From Intoshia linei (Eukaryota > Orthonectida > Rhopaluridae): a DNA stretch of 21,914 nt. Positions within the stretch are counted from its first letter, which is position 1; each line of letters begins with the position of its first letter. Positions 9,346 to 19,765 of this stretch are shown here, in pieces. Both the position numbers and the translations under genes were made by a program. The DNA lies in assembly GCA_001642005.1 (NCBI GenBank), contig LWCA01000623.1, forward strand, positions 1 through 21,914, written 5' to 3'. A model generated the notes under the pieces. The model was not told the DNA's origin. It did not search any database and saw only the letters and a list, made by a program, of their open reading frames with translations.

Positions 9346-9565
9346 GCCCTCCACGGTGAGCCAAGTGGCTCCCATAGGATGAATTATTTTTGTAGGGGAG
9401 GAAATTTGTCAAAATAGTGCAATTTTGGGGATAATTATTATTTTTTAATTGTTAGATTATGAATGATCGAGTTAGCAATGTATAGAGTAATCATTTATTT
9501 TAAATTTTTTATAGGGCCCACAATTTCCACCTGGCCAGGCCTACTGGTGGCTCTCCACGGCCCTG
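9343..9565. mobile_element. Degenerate hAT-like fragment
   Basis: The right edge (GGTGGCTCTCCACGGCCCTG, 9546-9565) is a typical CAGGGCCGTGG-type hAT terminus read in reverse. A GC-richer counterpart near 9346-9375 (CCACGGTGAGCCAAGTGG) may be the decayed left end, but the match is poor and no 8-bp duplication is visible. Confidence 0.35.
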
Positions 9566-10560
9566 TTAGTCATGCCTTATCAATAATACAAAAAATAATA
9601 GTTCATAATTTTAAGATTATTAAAAAGTTATCAAATTAATCTTTACCGTTCCAGTTAGCAAGATCTATCATATTTTGATGGCAATTGATCAATAATTGAG
9701 ACAGAATATTATTCCCATGTGTAACCAATAGTCATATGGTAGAATGTATAGTTGTTAAAATATCTATTCATTTTCCTTTGATGATTAATAAAGCTACTTC
9801 ATCTGACGCTTCAATAAAATACTTGAATTAAATGCGAAATTAATGTTAATCCCACTACTTTGACATTAATATATTGCAATATCACATACTAACACGAAAT
9901 CGTTTAAATTAATATAATCTATTTCCAACCATTACAAATACATTTGTACATGTCAATGTCTTATTTTATCAAAGTGATTCTACATTATAAGGTTCTTATT
10001 ATATTCTATTATTTATTAATAAAATTACAGAAATTCATGTACTCACTGCTGTGTTATGACTCATAACTTCATTAGTACTGCTCATTTATTAAATTTTCAC
10101 CGATCTAAAAATTATTTTTGACAGATGCTTAAAATTAAATAAGGCATTCAACTGAAAATTGGTTTTTCTAATAAAAAAAAATGGAAACACTAATATATGT
10201 AATAATAATATTATAAGTATGTAGTATCGTATATGAACAAGAGTGTTACCAACATTGGTGGTTTTATTCTCAGCAAAATTAAAAATAATTTTTATTTTTG
10301 TAAAGTACTTTATTATCTAAAAAATCTATTATTTATCCTACCATTAATAATATTAAATAAAAAATAACATTTCAAGTACCATAGCTAAAAATCCAATTTT
10401 TCGGATATATTTTTGAAAAATTCGATTTTACCAAATCTTACAAGATTAAACTCTTGATTTACCGACAAATGAAAAAATCTTTTTTTCCAATATTATTTGG
10501 AACAATCGAAAAACAAGGCTAAATAAATAATAATAGTTACATTATTTTGTTTTGACTTTA
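9566..10560. other. Non-coding AT-rich stretch
   Basis: About 1 kb with no open frame, RNA gene, tandem array or transposon end that I can support. Confidence 0.4.
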
Positions 10561-11415
10561 GTCTAATTCAGAGGTGCACAACGTGCGGCCGTGAGAAATC
10601 CATCTGATCATAATGCAATATATTATTTTATTCAAATTGAAAAGTTTAAATCAGATTTTATTCAAGGTCTATTTAAAATATTTTAATCGAAGAATTACAT
10701 TCTTGACTTTGCCCCAGTTTCTCAAATGTTACGATTGGCACACAAAATCAAGACAGTTACTGATATCTTTTTTTATGTAATTATTAATATTTACATTTTT
10801 ATTTATTTTTATGTCTTCCACTCTAATGTATCAACAAATCGGTTTTTAATAAAACTTTTTACTGTTGTCCAATTATTATTAATTATTTACCGAATGATTA
10901 ATGTTTTTCAAAAAAATATTGGTAAAAGGAAGTTTGTAACAAATTTTTTTAAAATCAGGTTTTTTCTTTTGGTATCAGTTGGAGGAATTATTCATCTAAA
11001 AGTTTGGTAGAATGAAATTTTTCACCAAAATATTGGTAAAAGCGATTTTTTTCTTTAAGGGTTGGTAAATTGGGTTTTTTCTTTTAGAATCAGATAGGGT
11101 AATTTTTATTCTAAAACTTTAGTAAAAATAGATTTGTCAAAAAAATAGCGATAAAAAGGGTTTTTTCCATAAGGGTTGGTAAAATTTTTGGTTTTTTCTG
11201 GTAAGATTTTATTAAATTGGATGATTGAAATAAATATATTAAAAATTTTAATAAAAAAATTGTTGAGATTAAAATTTAAAAAAAATTATTTTATTAGACT
11301 TAAAATTTAGGTCCAGAGTAAACTTTCTCAATGTCAAAAAAAATGCCGTAGTATCAATGATAAAAGTAGCATTGTGGCTGAATTGGTGGAAAGGTTGTGC
11401 AGCTCTGGTCTAGCT
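10561..11415. mobile_element. Non-autonomous hAT-like element, 839 bp, with imperfect 8-bp flanks
   Basis: The left end at 10569 reads CAGAGGTGCACAACGTGCGG. The right end, on the other strand from 11407, reads CAGAGCTGCACAACCTTTCC. CAGAGGTGCACAAC is a well-known hAT terminus type. The flanks GTCTAATT (10561-10568) and GTCTAGCT (11408-11415) agree at 6 of 8 positions, as expected for an old 8-bp target duplication. No transposase is encoded. A 94-codon frame at 10726-11010 is hydrophobic and shows no hAT dimerisation or zinc-finger motif, so I do not call it a gene. The interior carries its own tandem repeat. Confidence 0.7.
10908..11220 (+). repeat. Degenerate tandem repeat, ~114-bp period, about 2.7 units
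   Basis: ATATTGGTAAAAG recurs at about 10916 and 11030 and, diverged, as ATAGCGATAAAAA at about 11145. Each is followed by GGTTTTTTCTTTTxGxATCAG or GGGTTTTTTCCATAAG and by TCTAAAAxTTTxGTA. The array lies inside the hAT-like element and was probably part of it before or after mobilisation. Confidence 0.65.
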
Positions 11416-12876
11416 GAATTATTAAATTTTTCACTTTAAATTCTTCATAATTATTGATACACGCATTTTTATCACTTTAGGGTTTGACTTTTGATACTTT
11501 TTTTAAATTAATAAAAAGCGATTTAGAATGTAGATGCCTTATTTGATTTTAAAATTTATTAAAAAAAAAGAGATGGGTTAATATTTACCCTCCCTCAAAT
11601 ACAATTATGAAAAGTAATTCAAAAGTGTTTAGATGAATAAATAGCATGACTTTAATTAATTGGCAGATGTTTGGTGGTTTCAATGGATATGTTTTCTTTG
11701 ATCGGTTTACCATATTTTATTGTGCATTTTGTTTTTTTAAATTCAGTTGTAATTAATTTATTTTGATTTTAATGGTGTTTGGATTCCTCATAATTAACCT
11801 CAAAAACTGGGAGAAAACTCAAAATTAATTTTTTCTCTCAAATTATCATAATAATATTTTCTATAAAATTATTACTGTTATAATGTTATTAATTTGACTA
11901 TCATATCATATTATCGAAGTACTACAATTGTATATTAACTTTCATTTTTACTTACTTGATACTTATAAGAATTAAAAATTTCTGAGACTCACTAGCGTCA
12001 TTGTATTCCGTTTATTTTTTACAAATTAATCATTTATAGATTAAAAAAATTTACTGGTTCTAACAACATTACTAGCATTATTTTTGAGTATAATAAAAAC
12101 CAGCAAATATGACCACTAATTTTAATCTGAGTAACATGAATGGCATGACATTTTTTATATTTTAACAATTTTTTTATCTGATCCAATGAATAACAATTTC
12201 ACTAGATAAATTTTAAATAAATTTATGTTAGTAAACATTAAATTTGTATCAAACAGAGTAAGCCATATTAAATGAGAAAACAATGCATTAATTTGTATAA
12301 TTGTATCTGATTACAATGTTTATCTTTATTATCTGTAAATATAAATTGACATATCAAATGCTTCAACTACTACTGTATATGCAGATTATACTCATAAATT
12401 GTCCATTAAATTAATGATTTTAATCTATTTATTATCTCAGATATTCTGTGAAAGTAAACTAAAATTATTATAATCACTCTTCACAGTCAAGTAACGACTT
12501 ATTAATGTACATAATGTTAATAGACTTAAATTAAGCACTTGTATTAATTTTCACACTTAAGTTAGTTCCAAATTATAAATTTGTCGGTCACATCAAACAA
12601 AATACACACGTTGCCTAGTTTGTCTATACATTCTCTGTACATTTGTTTCAGCTATTTAGATTTATTTTTAATAATGAAACAATAAATTATAATTTGAGAT
12701 ATAAACATAATTAAACATGGAAAAAGTCGTTTATAATTTTTATAGTAATAATTTTCATGTATAATATGTCATATTATAATATGATGTGTTATTAATAACC
12801 AATAATAACTTTTATTTATTTAAATTACAATTCCGTTTTTTTAACTTTAATCCAAAGTTATGCAACTAAATAAACA
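11416..12876. other. Non-coding AT-rich stretch between transposons
   Basis: No exon, RNA gene or transposon end recognised on either strand over about 1.4 kb. Confidence 0.4.
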
Positions 12877-13631
12877 CTATTGTGCAACTAGATACTAACT
12901 AGTGTGCATCCACATACGCAGAGCCGTCTTAAACCACTTCGGGGTCCTGGGCTAAGTAAAAGGCCGGGGCTTTTAAAATTTCGAGCGAAGCGATAAAAAA
13001 ATTTAGGTCCCCTGTTTAAAAGACAGGGCGTACTGTTGGTTATAGAGACTTAGAGTTTTATTTCATTGAGTATTAATAAAAGTATTAAAAGATATTATGT
13101 AGGTTTCTAGTAACTTTTATTTATTTTACAAAAATTACTTACATTAATTAATGAACCAAGTTTACTTTTTCATTTGAAAATATGCACCATGCAGTCACAA
13201 AAAATTCTTGATAATTCTTCACAAATGTTGTTTTCTCACTTTTTTCTGAGAGAAATCAGATATGATATTATCAAAACTGATATATATCAAGACATTAAGA
13301 AGAGCGCATTATAGAGCTAAGCAATTTCGAAGTTCATTCTTAATTATTTTTAGTTTAGAAAAAGTTCAATCTTCAATAAACTTCAAAACTTATAAACTAA
13401 TTCTTAAGATATAAATGTGAAGTATTTTTTAATAAATTGGGGCCTCTTTTTAAGATATAAATGTAAGTACTTTTATTAATTTGGGCCTTTTTAATGAGGG
13501 GCCCTGGCCTACAGCCCATGTTGCCCATACCTTAAAACGGCTCTGCACATACGGACAATTTTAAATTTTGATTGTATTACACTATACTCCGTATGTGGAT
13601 GCAAACCAGTTTGTATCTAGTTGCACAATAG
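12877..13631. repeat. 42-bp inverted repeat (12877-12918 / 13590-13631) interrupted by a hAT-like element
   Basis: The left arm reads CTATTGTGCAACTAGATAC...TGCATCCACATACG. The right arm is its reverse complement with about four mismatches. The last 8 bp of the left arm (CACATACG) are duplicated by the hAT insertion. Removing the insertion leaves the two arms separated by only about 36 bp, so the host sequence was a fold-back element before the insertion. Confidence 0.75.
12911..13553. mobile_element. Non-autonomous hAT-like element, 627 bp, with perfect 8-bp target duplication (copy A)
   Basis: The left end at 12919 reads CAGAGCCGTCTTAAACCA. The right end at 13545, read in reverse, is CAGAGCCGTTTTAAGG. 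Both are flanked by CACATACG (12911-12918 and 13546-13553). The 8-bp duplication and CAGAGCC ends are hAT hallmarks. The interior is about 80% similar by eye to the inverted copy at 14101-14734, with shared blocks such as GCACCATGCAGTCACAAAAA and its complement. No transposase is encoded. Confidence 0.88.
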
Positions 13632-14092
13632 CTCATATCTCAGTACACAACACTGTATATGTAAATAAAAGATGTCAAGTACAACTAATCATTGTATTAA
13701 TTGTAAAACTCATACGTATTATCAGTACAAACAACGGCGGCGCAAGCTAACTGACAATATGGTTTTGTGAGGGGTGGAAGAATTAGGATATCAAACTATT
13801 TGTACATATGAAACAGATTCAATAATATTTATGTAACCACCACTCGGCCTTGGTCAGACTTAAGGCAGATTTTTAATTCAAAAAAGAAGTAAATATTAGA
13901 TAAGAGATTAGATGTTGTGTCAATATTCTTTAATTATTACTCATTATATCATCATCTTATTACATTTATTACATTACATCATCTTATTTCTCGACCTTTT
14001 TTCCTTTCTGCATAGTTGAAAATAATGTATAAATTTTTTACCACAAGCTAATAATACAGTACAAGTATACAGTCAATTGCTACTTTTTTATT
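13632..14092. other. Spacer between the two hAT copies
   Basis: No gene is seen. It contains a small direct repeat of ATCATCTTATTACATT-type sequence at about 13949-13990. The short frame at 13568-13750 runs across the right arm of the inverted repeat and has no features of a protein. Confidence 0.4.
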
Positions 14093-14742
14093 AATGTTAA
14101 CACAGCCGTTTTAAAGCATGGGCAATATGGGCTCTAGCCCAGGGCCACTCATTAAAAAAGACCGCCAAATTAGGAAAAGTACTTTACATTTATATCTTAA
14201 AAAGAGACGCCCAGTTTCAATATCAACTTTGTTTGAATCCGCTCTTCTTAATGTCAATTGAGAATAATATTTTTAATGATATCAGTTTTGATAATATCAT
14301 CTGATTTCTCTCAGAAAAAGTGAGAAAACAACATTTGTGAAGATTTGTCAAGAATTTTTTGTGACTGCATGGTGCATATTTTCCAATGAAATCGTAAACT
14401 TTGTTTTTTATAAAGTAAACTTTTGTAAAAGAAATATAAGTTACTAGAAACCTACATAATATTTTTTAATGTTTTATTAATACTCCATGAAATAAAACTC
14501 TAAGTCTCTAACCAACTGCATACCCTGTTTTCTAAAAAGGGTCCCTAAATTTTTTTTATCGCTTCGCTCCACATGGTTTTTTGTTTTGCTCAAAACGGCT
14601 CTGAGTATGCCCTGTCTTTTAAACAAGAGACCTATATTTATTTTATTATTTTTTTTATCGCTTCGCTTGAAATTTTAAAGGTCCTCCGGCCCTTTGCTTA
14701 GCCCAGGGCCACGAAATGGCTTAAGACGGCTCTGAATGTTAG
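14093..14742. mobile_element. Non-autonomous hAT-like element, 634 bp, inverted relative to copy A (copy B)
   Basis: Ends are CACAGCCGTTTTAAAGC at 14101 and, in reverse from 14734, CAGAGCCGTCTTAAGCCA. Flanks AATGTTAA (14093-14100) and AATGTTAG (14735-14742) agree at 7 of 8 positions. The order of shared blocks is the reverse complement of copy A. The right ~230 bp carries the element's end twice: an internal CAAAACGGCTCTG at 14591-14603, preceded by ATCGCTTCGCT, repeats the true end, which also contains ATCGCTTCGCT (about 14656). So the terminus has been tandemly duplicated. Confidence 0.85.
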
Positions 14743-14768
14743 TGTACTTGTAGTTTAAAAAAAGGATT

Positions 14769-15456
14769 CACTGCAGGGGTGGATTCAAGAGCCTAGTTAA
14801 TGGGGCGACCGAAGCAAGCTATATATTCAACTTCGCCGAAGTCGAAAAAAATTTTAGGGGCGTCTCTTTTAATATCAAGGCGTCTAGTTTGATTTTAAAC
14901 GTCTCTTTTAATTTCATTTAAAGGTTGTTATACAATAGTTTCCAAATTTGTATTTTTTCGCAAAAATAAAAAAAATGATCAGCACAAAAAAAAAGAAATT
15001 AATTTTGTTTATCAAATAATCCTAAATCAATTAGGTCCAGTCTTCTTGGATGAAGTAGTGAAAATTCATTAACTAAACTTTTAATATTAAAATTATAGTC
15101 ATAGTGGCAATTCATGAGGGCCAGTCATTGTTGATCTTAAAAAGGTTTTTAATCCTCTTAAAATGCTAATGGAGCGTTCACATTTACATTTCTGTCTTTG
15201 AATCAAGTTCATTTTTTTTCCATCTAGTATATTCTGCTTTGAGATCATATTATAGATGTAGATGTGCATGTAACATAAGGCCTCAAGTCACATGATTAAT
15301 TGTTCATGTAATGGCATGTAATGTTATGTATCTATATTGTGTTAATAAATTAAAACCTTTTTCAGTTATTTTACAAAACATTAATTAAAAAAAAATTTTT
15401 AAAAATGTAGGGGTGCAACTGCACCTTTTACACCCTTTGAATCCACCCCTGCACTG
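14769..15456. mobile_element. Non-autonomous DNA transposon, 678 bp, with 15-bp perfect terminal inverted repeats
   Basis: The ends CAGGGGTGGATTCAA (14774-14788) and its exact reverse complement (15437-15451) bound the element. The flanking direct repeat is CACTG (14769-14773, 15452-15456). CAGGGGTG starts are usual for hAT elements, but those make 8-bp duplications and here only 5 bp match. Reading CACTG as part of the end would instead suggest a CACTA-type element; the family is left open. No transposase frame is present. Near the left end, CTTCGCCGAAG (14831-14841) is a short palindrome. Confidence 0.78.
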
Positions 15457-15539
15457 GTTTTAATCTAAATTTAACTTCAATTTTTAAGATTACAATTTAT
15501 AATAATGCTTTTGCTTTGAAAAGCTCCCCTAGAAGTTGT

Positions 15540-15885
15540 ATTTTTAAAAAATTGTAGCCTTTTATATTTTTAAAAAATGGGGTAATTTGAGGTTTTCACC
15601 ATGAAGATATAAGTTTCAAAGGTTGATATTCACAATAATGTTAAAAATTTTACAAAGTGTCTCTGAATTTATAGTTTTTAAAATTCTAGGGGTCTTTCAT
15701 TAAAAAAAAAAAAGTAGGGGTTTGATACGAAAAACGCTATTTTTGATAATAAAATTTGCGATAAAACATTACTCTCGATAAAATTTATTAAAAATTGGGT
15801 TTTTTAACATATACCACTCTTAATTTTTAATTAAACGGTTACACAGACACACGCATAAAACATTTTTATGTAAGTAAAACATTAA
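15540..15885 (+). repeat. Dispersed repeat family, diverged plus-orientation copy
   Basis: It shows the same order as the left-edge copy: AATGGGGTAATTTGAGGTTT, CACCATGAAGATATAAG, ACAATAATGTTAAAAATTTT, AAATTCTAGGGGTCTTTCAT, then the tail ACCACTCTTAATTTT, ACACAGACACACGCATAAAA and TTTTTATGTAAGTAAAAC. Core and tail are both present, so it is close to a single full unit. Confidence 0.7.
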
Positions 15886-16902
15886 CGTCAACTTGAGGAA
15901 ACAAGTCATAAAAGCAAAAGCTAAATTTCTAAAATTTACAATATTTGTTAAATTATTGTTGACAATGATATAAAATCAAGATAAGAGTCAGTTTCAATTT
16001 TCGGTGTCATAAACGTTATAATGTAATTCTAATGTTTTCAAAATTAAATATAAACAACAATAATAACCTATTTTTAAATTATTAGTAAAAATATTCTATT
16101 TACATGTTAATAACTTTTTAACCTTAAATATTATTAGATTTCAACTTCTGAGATTAGTATTGATGATACTACACCAGTATAGAAAACTGACTTTGTATTT
16201 ATATTGTTAAAATTCTACCAGTCGTACAAGTATAATATTCTCAATAACCGGAATAAACTCATATATACAATGTATAAATTATATTTGTAATTCACTTTCC
16301 GTTATACATGTATGTATTATGTAATTCAAAAAGTTTCAAACACAAATTATTTATTTTCAAAGCTATTGATTGACCTCTCAGCTTAACTTAAAATTAAAAT
16401 ACTTTCTAATATGGTGTTATTTTCATAATGATAATTTTTTCCTTATACTAAAAGGATATATCACATTTATTAATTTTTTTGTGAGACGGCAAAAATTCGT
16501 GTCCGAATGCATGGACCCATTAACCATGGGTTTATATTCCCATATCCTGATATGTAGATGAACCTGTCTACCTACAATAAATGTAATTAAATTTAAAAAT
16601 CTGGCTTTGTTTATCGCATCAATTTAAACAAACACATAGCATAAACTTTTTAAATATAATGTGTAATTGACTGATTGTTAATTAAATTGTTACGACTATA
16701 GTTTTGTTTTGTATATTAAAAATTTTCAACAAGTTATATTCTGTTAAATATTGACATTAATCAATCGGAAATGTTACTATAAATTGACTGTATCGGGTCT
16801 TTTGTTGTAAACGTTGTAACTGACTTGCAACAATTCTATAGGTCAAGTTAATTAGGCTGTAAACAAAAGTCAAAATAGGCGTGTCGATACTAGAGCAGTA
16901 CT
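15886..16902. other. Non-coding stretch upstream of the C2-PDZ gene
   Basis: AT-rich, no exon recognised. The frame at 16370-16561 begins at TTG and has no domain. A short segment around 16500-16550 (GTCCGAATGCATGGACCCAT and following) is less AT-rich but matches nothing I know. Confidence 0.35.
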
Positions 16903-16908
16903 TATAAA
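16903..16908 (+). promoter_or_regulatory. Possible TATA box of the C2-PDZ gene
   Basis: TATAAA lies 155 bp before the ATG at 17058. If used, transcription would start near 16935 and the acceptor-like TTTAG at 17007-17011 would be part of, or spliced within, the leader. Confidence 0.3.
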
Positions 16909-17057
16909 TGATAATTATGATACATGTATTCATGTGCATAATAATATAATAAAATAAACGAAATTGATCATTTAAAGAATTTAAATTTAAAAATTACATC
17001 ATTTTGTTTAGAGAATTATTATTTAAAGAAACATTAATATCTGTAAAAAATATTGAA

Positions 17058-18707
17058 ATGACTTATGAAAATTCAACCATGAAATCATTTAAATCAATTA
17101 ATGAGTTAAAAAGAAACTGTGAAAGTAGAAGAAGTTACATGTTTTTTAAAAACAAAAAAATTGCCGAAATGAAAAACAAATCACCATTAAGTCCTATAAA
17201 AAAGATCCATGAAAATAAAATAATAGGTATTTAGTTTAATATAATGTAAATACACATGTAAATGTAAATGAAACTGAAAGAATCTAAACATATTTTAGAA
17301 ACAAACGAATCAAAAAAATCGAATGAATTAAATATACATTCATTTATAACAGAAAACGATTTTAACTTTAAAGGTTTTAAAGTCAATTATAAATTAAATT
17401 TAAATATTAAAATTAGCTAAATTAAAATTGGATATTATTGCTATTGAACCCGACAAAGTTTGCTTAAAATGTAAAAATTTTTAAATTTAATCAAATTTAT
17501 TTTTAGTTTACAAAGGCAGAAGCATCAAATGTCGATCAAATGATTCACCAAATTCTTTGTAAGATTAATTTTTTGATTTGTTTTACATTTGAATATTTAG
17601 TATCAAAGTATGTGTAATACCAGACGATTGTGATTATAACCGTTTTGAAACTAATGTTGTTTTTGGAGGCCAACAACCCATTTTTAACGAAAAAATGATG
17701 TTACAATACCTGGACGCAGAAGATAAACGATTATTCATAACATTGTGGCATAAAGACACCATTAACAAGTAAAAAATTTTATTTAACCGTTATAAAATTA
17801 AATTTTAGTCGAGATGAATTTATTGGCTGTATGTCATTTAGTATTAAAACTGTTATAGAATGTCCAAAGGTTTACTATTTAAAAAAATTAAATTAATTGG
17901 TTATTAGAAAACAGTCGGATGGTTCAACCTATTACCACTTTCTATAGGAAAAAATAAACACCACAAAATAAACCTACAAAATATAATACCTATGCCAATA
18001 GTTCCGAGATATAGAATTGATGAAAACGACAATACTGTCACTAGAATTGTTGCACTCAGAAATATATACCGATACGGTTATGGATTCACTGTTAAGGGAA
18101 AATTTCCAGTCAAAATTGCTAAAATTAAAAAAGGTTAGTATGATTTAAATTTCATATTTACATTTTAATTGAATATAAAATTTTAATTAATAATTAGATT
18201 CACCTGCAGAACATTGTGGAATGACAACTAACGATTATATTATTGAAATTGATGGAATTAATGTGTCTAGGTCTACAGCTGATACTGTGACAAAATTGAT
18301 TAAGTAATTTTAAATTATTCATTAATCATTTTTGAATAGTTTTAAATGGATTTGCATATATTTTTTCTAAATTCTTAATTATTTATTATAATTAATCATA
18401 CTATTTTAGAAAAACGAAAAAGGTTATAATGCTCAAATTAAACACTCCTATCGTCGTTGATATAAATAACCCATGTAATAGTACCATGTTATCTAATTGC
18501 GAAAAAATGAAAAAATTTACCTTAGACAAATCAGAATTAAAACGTAAAAACATTTCACCAATAGCATCTCCAAATTCATCCCTTCAAGAAATTCAAAATT
18601 TACAAAAAAGGAAAAAAGTTAACCCAATCAATGAAGAAATGCTACCTTTTTATAAAGAAAAGTCAAAATCATTTTTCAAAAGAACCAAATCTCATATATT
18701 TAGATAA
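17058..18707 (+). CDS. C2-PDZ protein, RGS3/RGS12-like but without an RGS domain; nine exons, 402 residues
   Basis: Exons: 17058-17226, 17299-17373, 17417-17470, 17507-17558, 17601-17768, 17809-17869, 17908-18133, 18198-18303, 18410-18707. All eight joins keep phase and use GT...TTAG borders. A basic N-terminus (1-94) precedes a C2 domain (~95-205: NSFIKVCVIPDD 115-126, RLFITLW, DEFIGCMSF 175-183, GWFNLL 197-202). A PDZ domain follows (~239-313: carboxylate loop YGFT 251-254, then DSPAEHCGM and DYIIEIDGINV). A basic tail (314-402) follows. IGCMSF-GW next to a YGFT PDZ domain is the arrangement remembered for RGS3, and the PDZ also resembles RGS12. The C2 loops lack the usual aspartates, so calcium binding is doubtful. 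PDZ and C2 modules suggest a membrane-proximal scaffold in G-protein signalling. The start is uncertain: the frame is open back to 16968 with no ATG, and an acceptor-like site at 17011 could mean an upstream exon. Confidence 0.87.
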
Positions 18708-18747
18708 ACTATTAATCAGTTTTGTACAGTATATTATCAAATCATCA

Positions 18748-18753
18748 AATAAA
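18748..18753 (+). terminator. Poly(A) signal AATAAA of the C2-PDZ gene
   Basis: Canonical AATAAA, 41 bp after the stop codon; supports termination of the gene here rather than continuation into an RGS exon. Confidence 0.45.
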
Positions 18754-19459
18754 TTTAGACCATTACTCTTAATTTTAAACTACATTGTTTGTTATTCGCC
18801 GTTTATTATTTGATCAAGCTGATTATACATTTTTAACGTCGACACTTTAAACGCTAAAAATTATTAGACTATTAATATTATCGGCGTATTAAACATAAAT
18901 TGGATGTGTTTAAATGGACGCGACACGCGAAACTGCTATAGTGGAAAAAGGTGTTGCTATATTAAATTTGCGTTTTATTTATAATATATATAGTAGTAAC
19001 ACAATGGGGTGTAAATATGTCTCGTGGAGTAAATCGATAATGTTTAATGGAATAGTTTTGTGTTTTATAATTTATTATAAACAAGAGAAATACAAATTAG
19101 GCCAAAAAGTGGGGTAATGTTGGCTAATATTTTGATTTTACATTAAATTTTTGAATTCGAAGTAAAGACTGTAATGTAAATTAGAGATGAACCTACCGTA
19201 CCAGATACAGTAGCGGATCTGGGGGATTAAGGGCTGCCCCCTGGCGTGACAAATGTGCCATAAAATATTTTAATTTGTATATTAACTTTGTGTAAAGTTA
19301 AAAAAAAATTCTAGAACCCATCAAATTGAGTTTATTGAATTATGCTTGTTATCATTGCCGAAACTGGATTAGTGATAAATTATAATTATAACATTGAATT
19401 TCATTGAAAATTTGAATTTTTGAAAATAAATTTAAATTCAATAATTAAATTCAATAAAA
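18754..19459. other. Intergenic stretch with one hAT-like terminus
   Basis: No gene recognised. CAGTAGCGGATCTGGGGG at 19208-19225, followed by GGGCTGCCCCCTGGC, resembles the CAGTGGCGGATC left ends of hAT-like elements; no matching right end is visible in the window. The 67-codon frame at 18914-19117 has a real ATG but no recognisable domain. Confidence 0.4.
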
Positions 19460-19765
19460 TAATCATTTTTAGTTTTCATTATTAAGGTGCAAATTTCTTA
19501 GGTTTAAATTTACGATAATGGGTGCATACGAAAAAATTCTGTGAGAATATGTATTTATTAAAATTCTAGGACTTTTAATTATTGAATATTTATCATCTTA
19601 ATGAATTCATTTTCAAAAATGTTTAGTAATAAAAATGGACTTTTGCTTTTTTGACCGTGAAGATGGAAATTTCTGAGATTGAAATTTCTGATAATCGGTT
19701 CTCACGAAAAAACTGTCTGAGAATTTGTATTCATTAAAATTCTAGGACTTTTAATAAATGAGAAC
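19460..19765 (+). repeat. Dispersed repeat family, diverged copy with ~176-bp internal duplication
   Basis: ATTAAAATTCTAGGACTTTT occurs at 19558 and 19734, preceded in both by ACGAAAAAAxTxTGxGAGAA and TTTxxGATAATxGGT blocks. The family core appears as TTTTTTGACCGTGAAGATGG at about 19645, matching the element at about 436-456 (TTTTTTGGCCGTGAAGTCAT). Confidence 0.6.

Noticed and set aside
10726-11010. 94-codon frame inside the hAT-like element
   Set aside because: Hydrophobic composition typical of T-rich DNA. It runs through the degenerate tandem repeat and shows no transposase motif.
12911-13553. CACATACG...CACATACG considered as a CRISPR-like or satellite repeat
   Set aside because: The two octamers are exactly at the transposon ends, which is a target site duplication; there is no CRISPR array in the window.
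17007-17011. TTTAG as a certain first acceptor of the C2-PDZ gene
   Set aside because: Such strings are frequent here and no upstream coding exon could be found, so the ATG at 17058 is used as the start and the site is only noted.
18914-19117. 67-codon frame with an ATG after the C2-PDZ gene
   Set aside because: No recognisable domain, no conserved pattern and no clear splice or poly(A) context.
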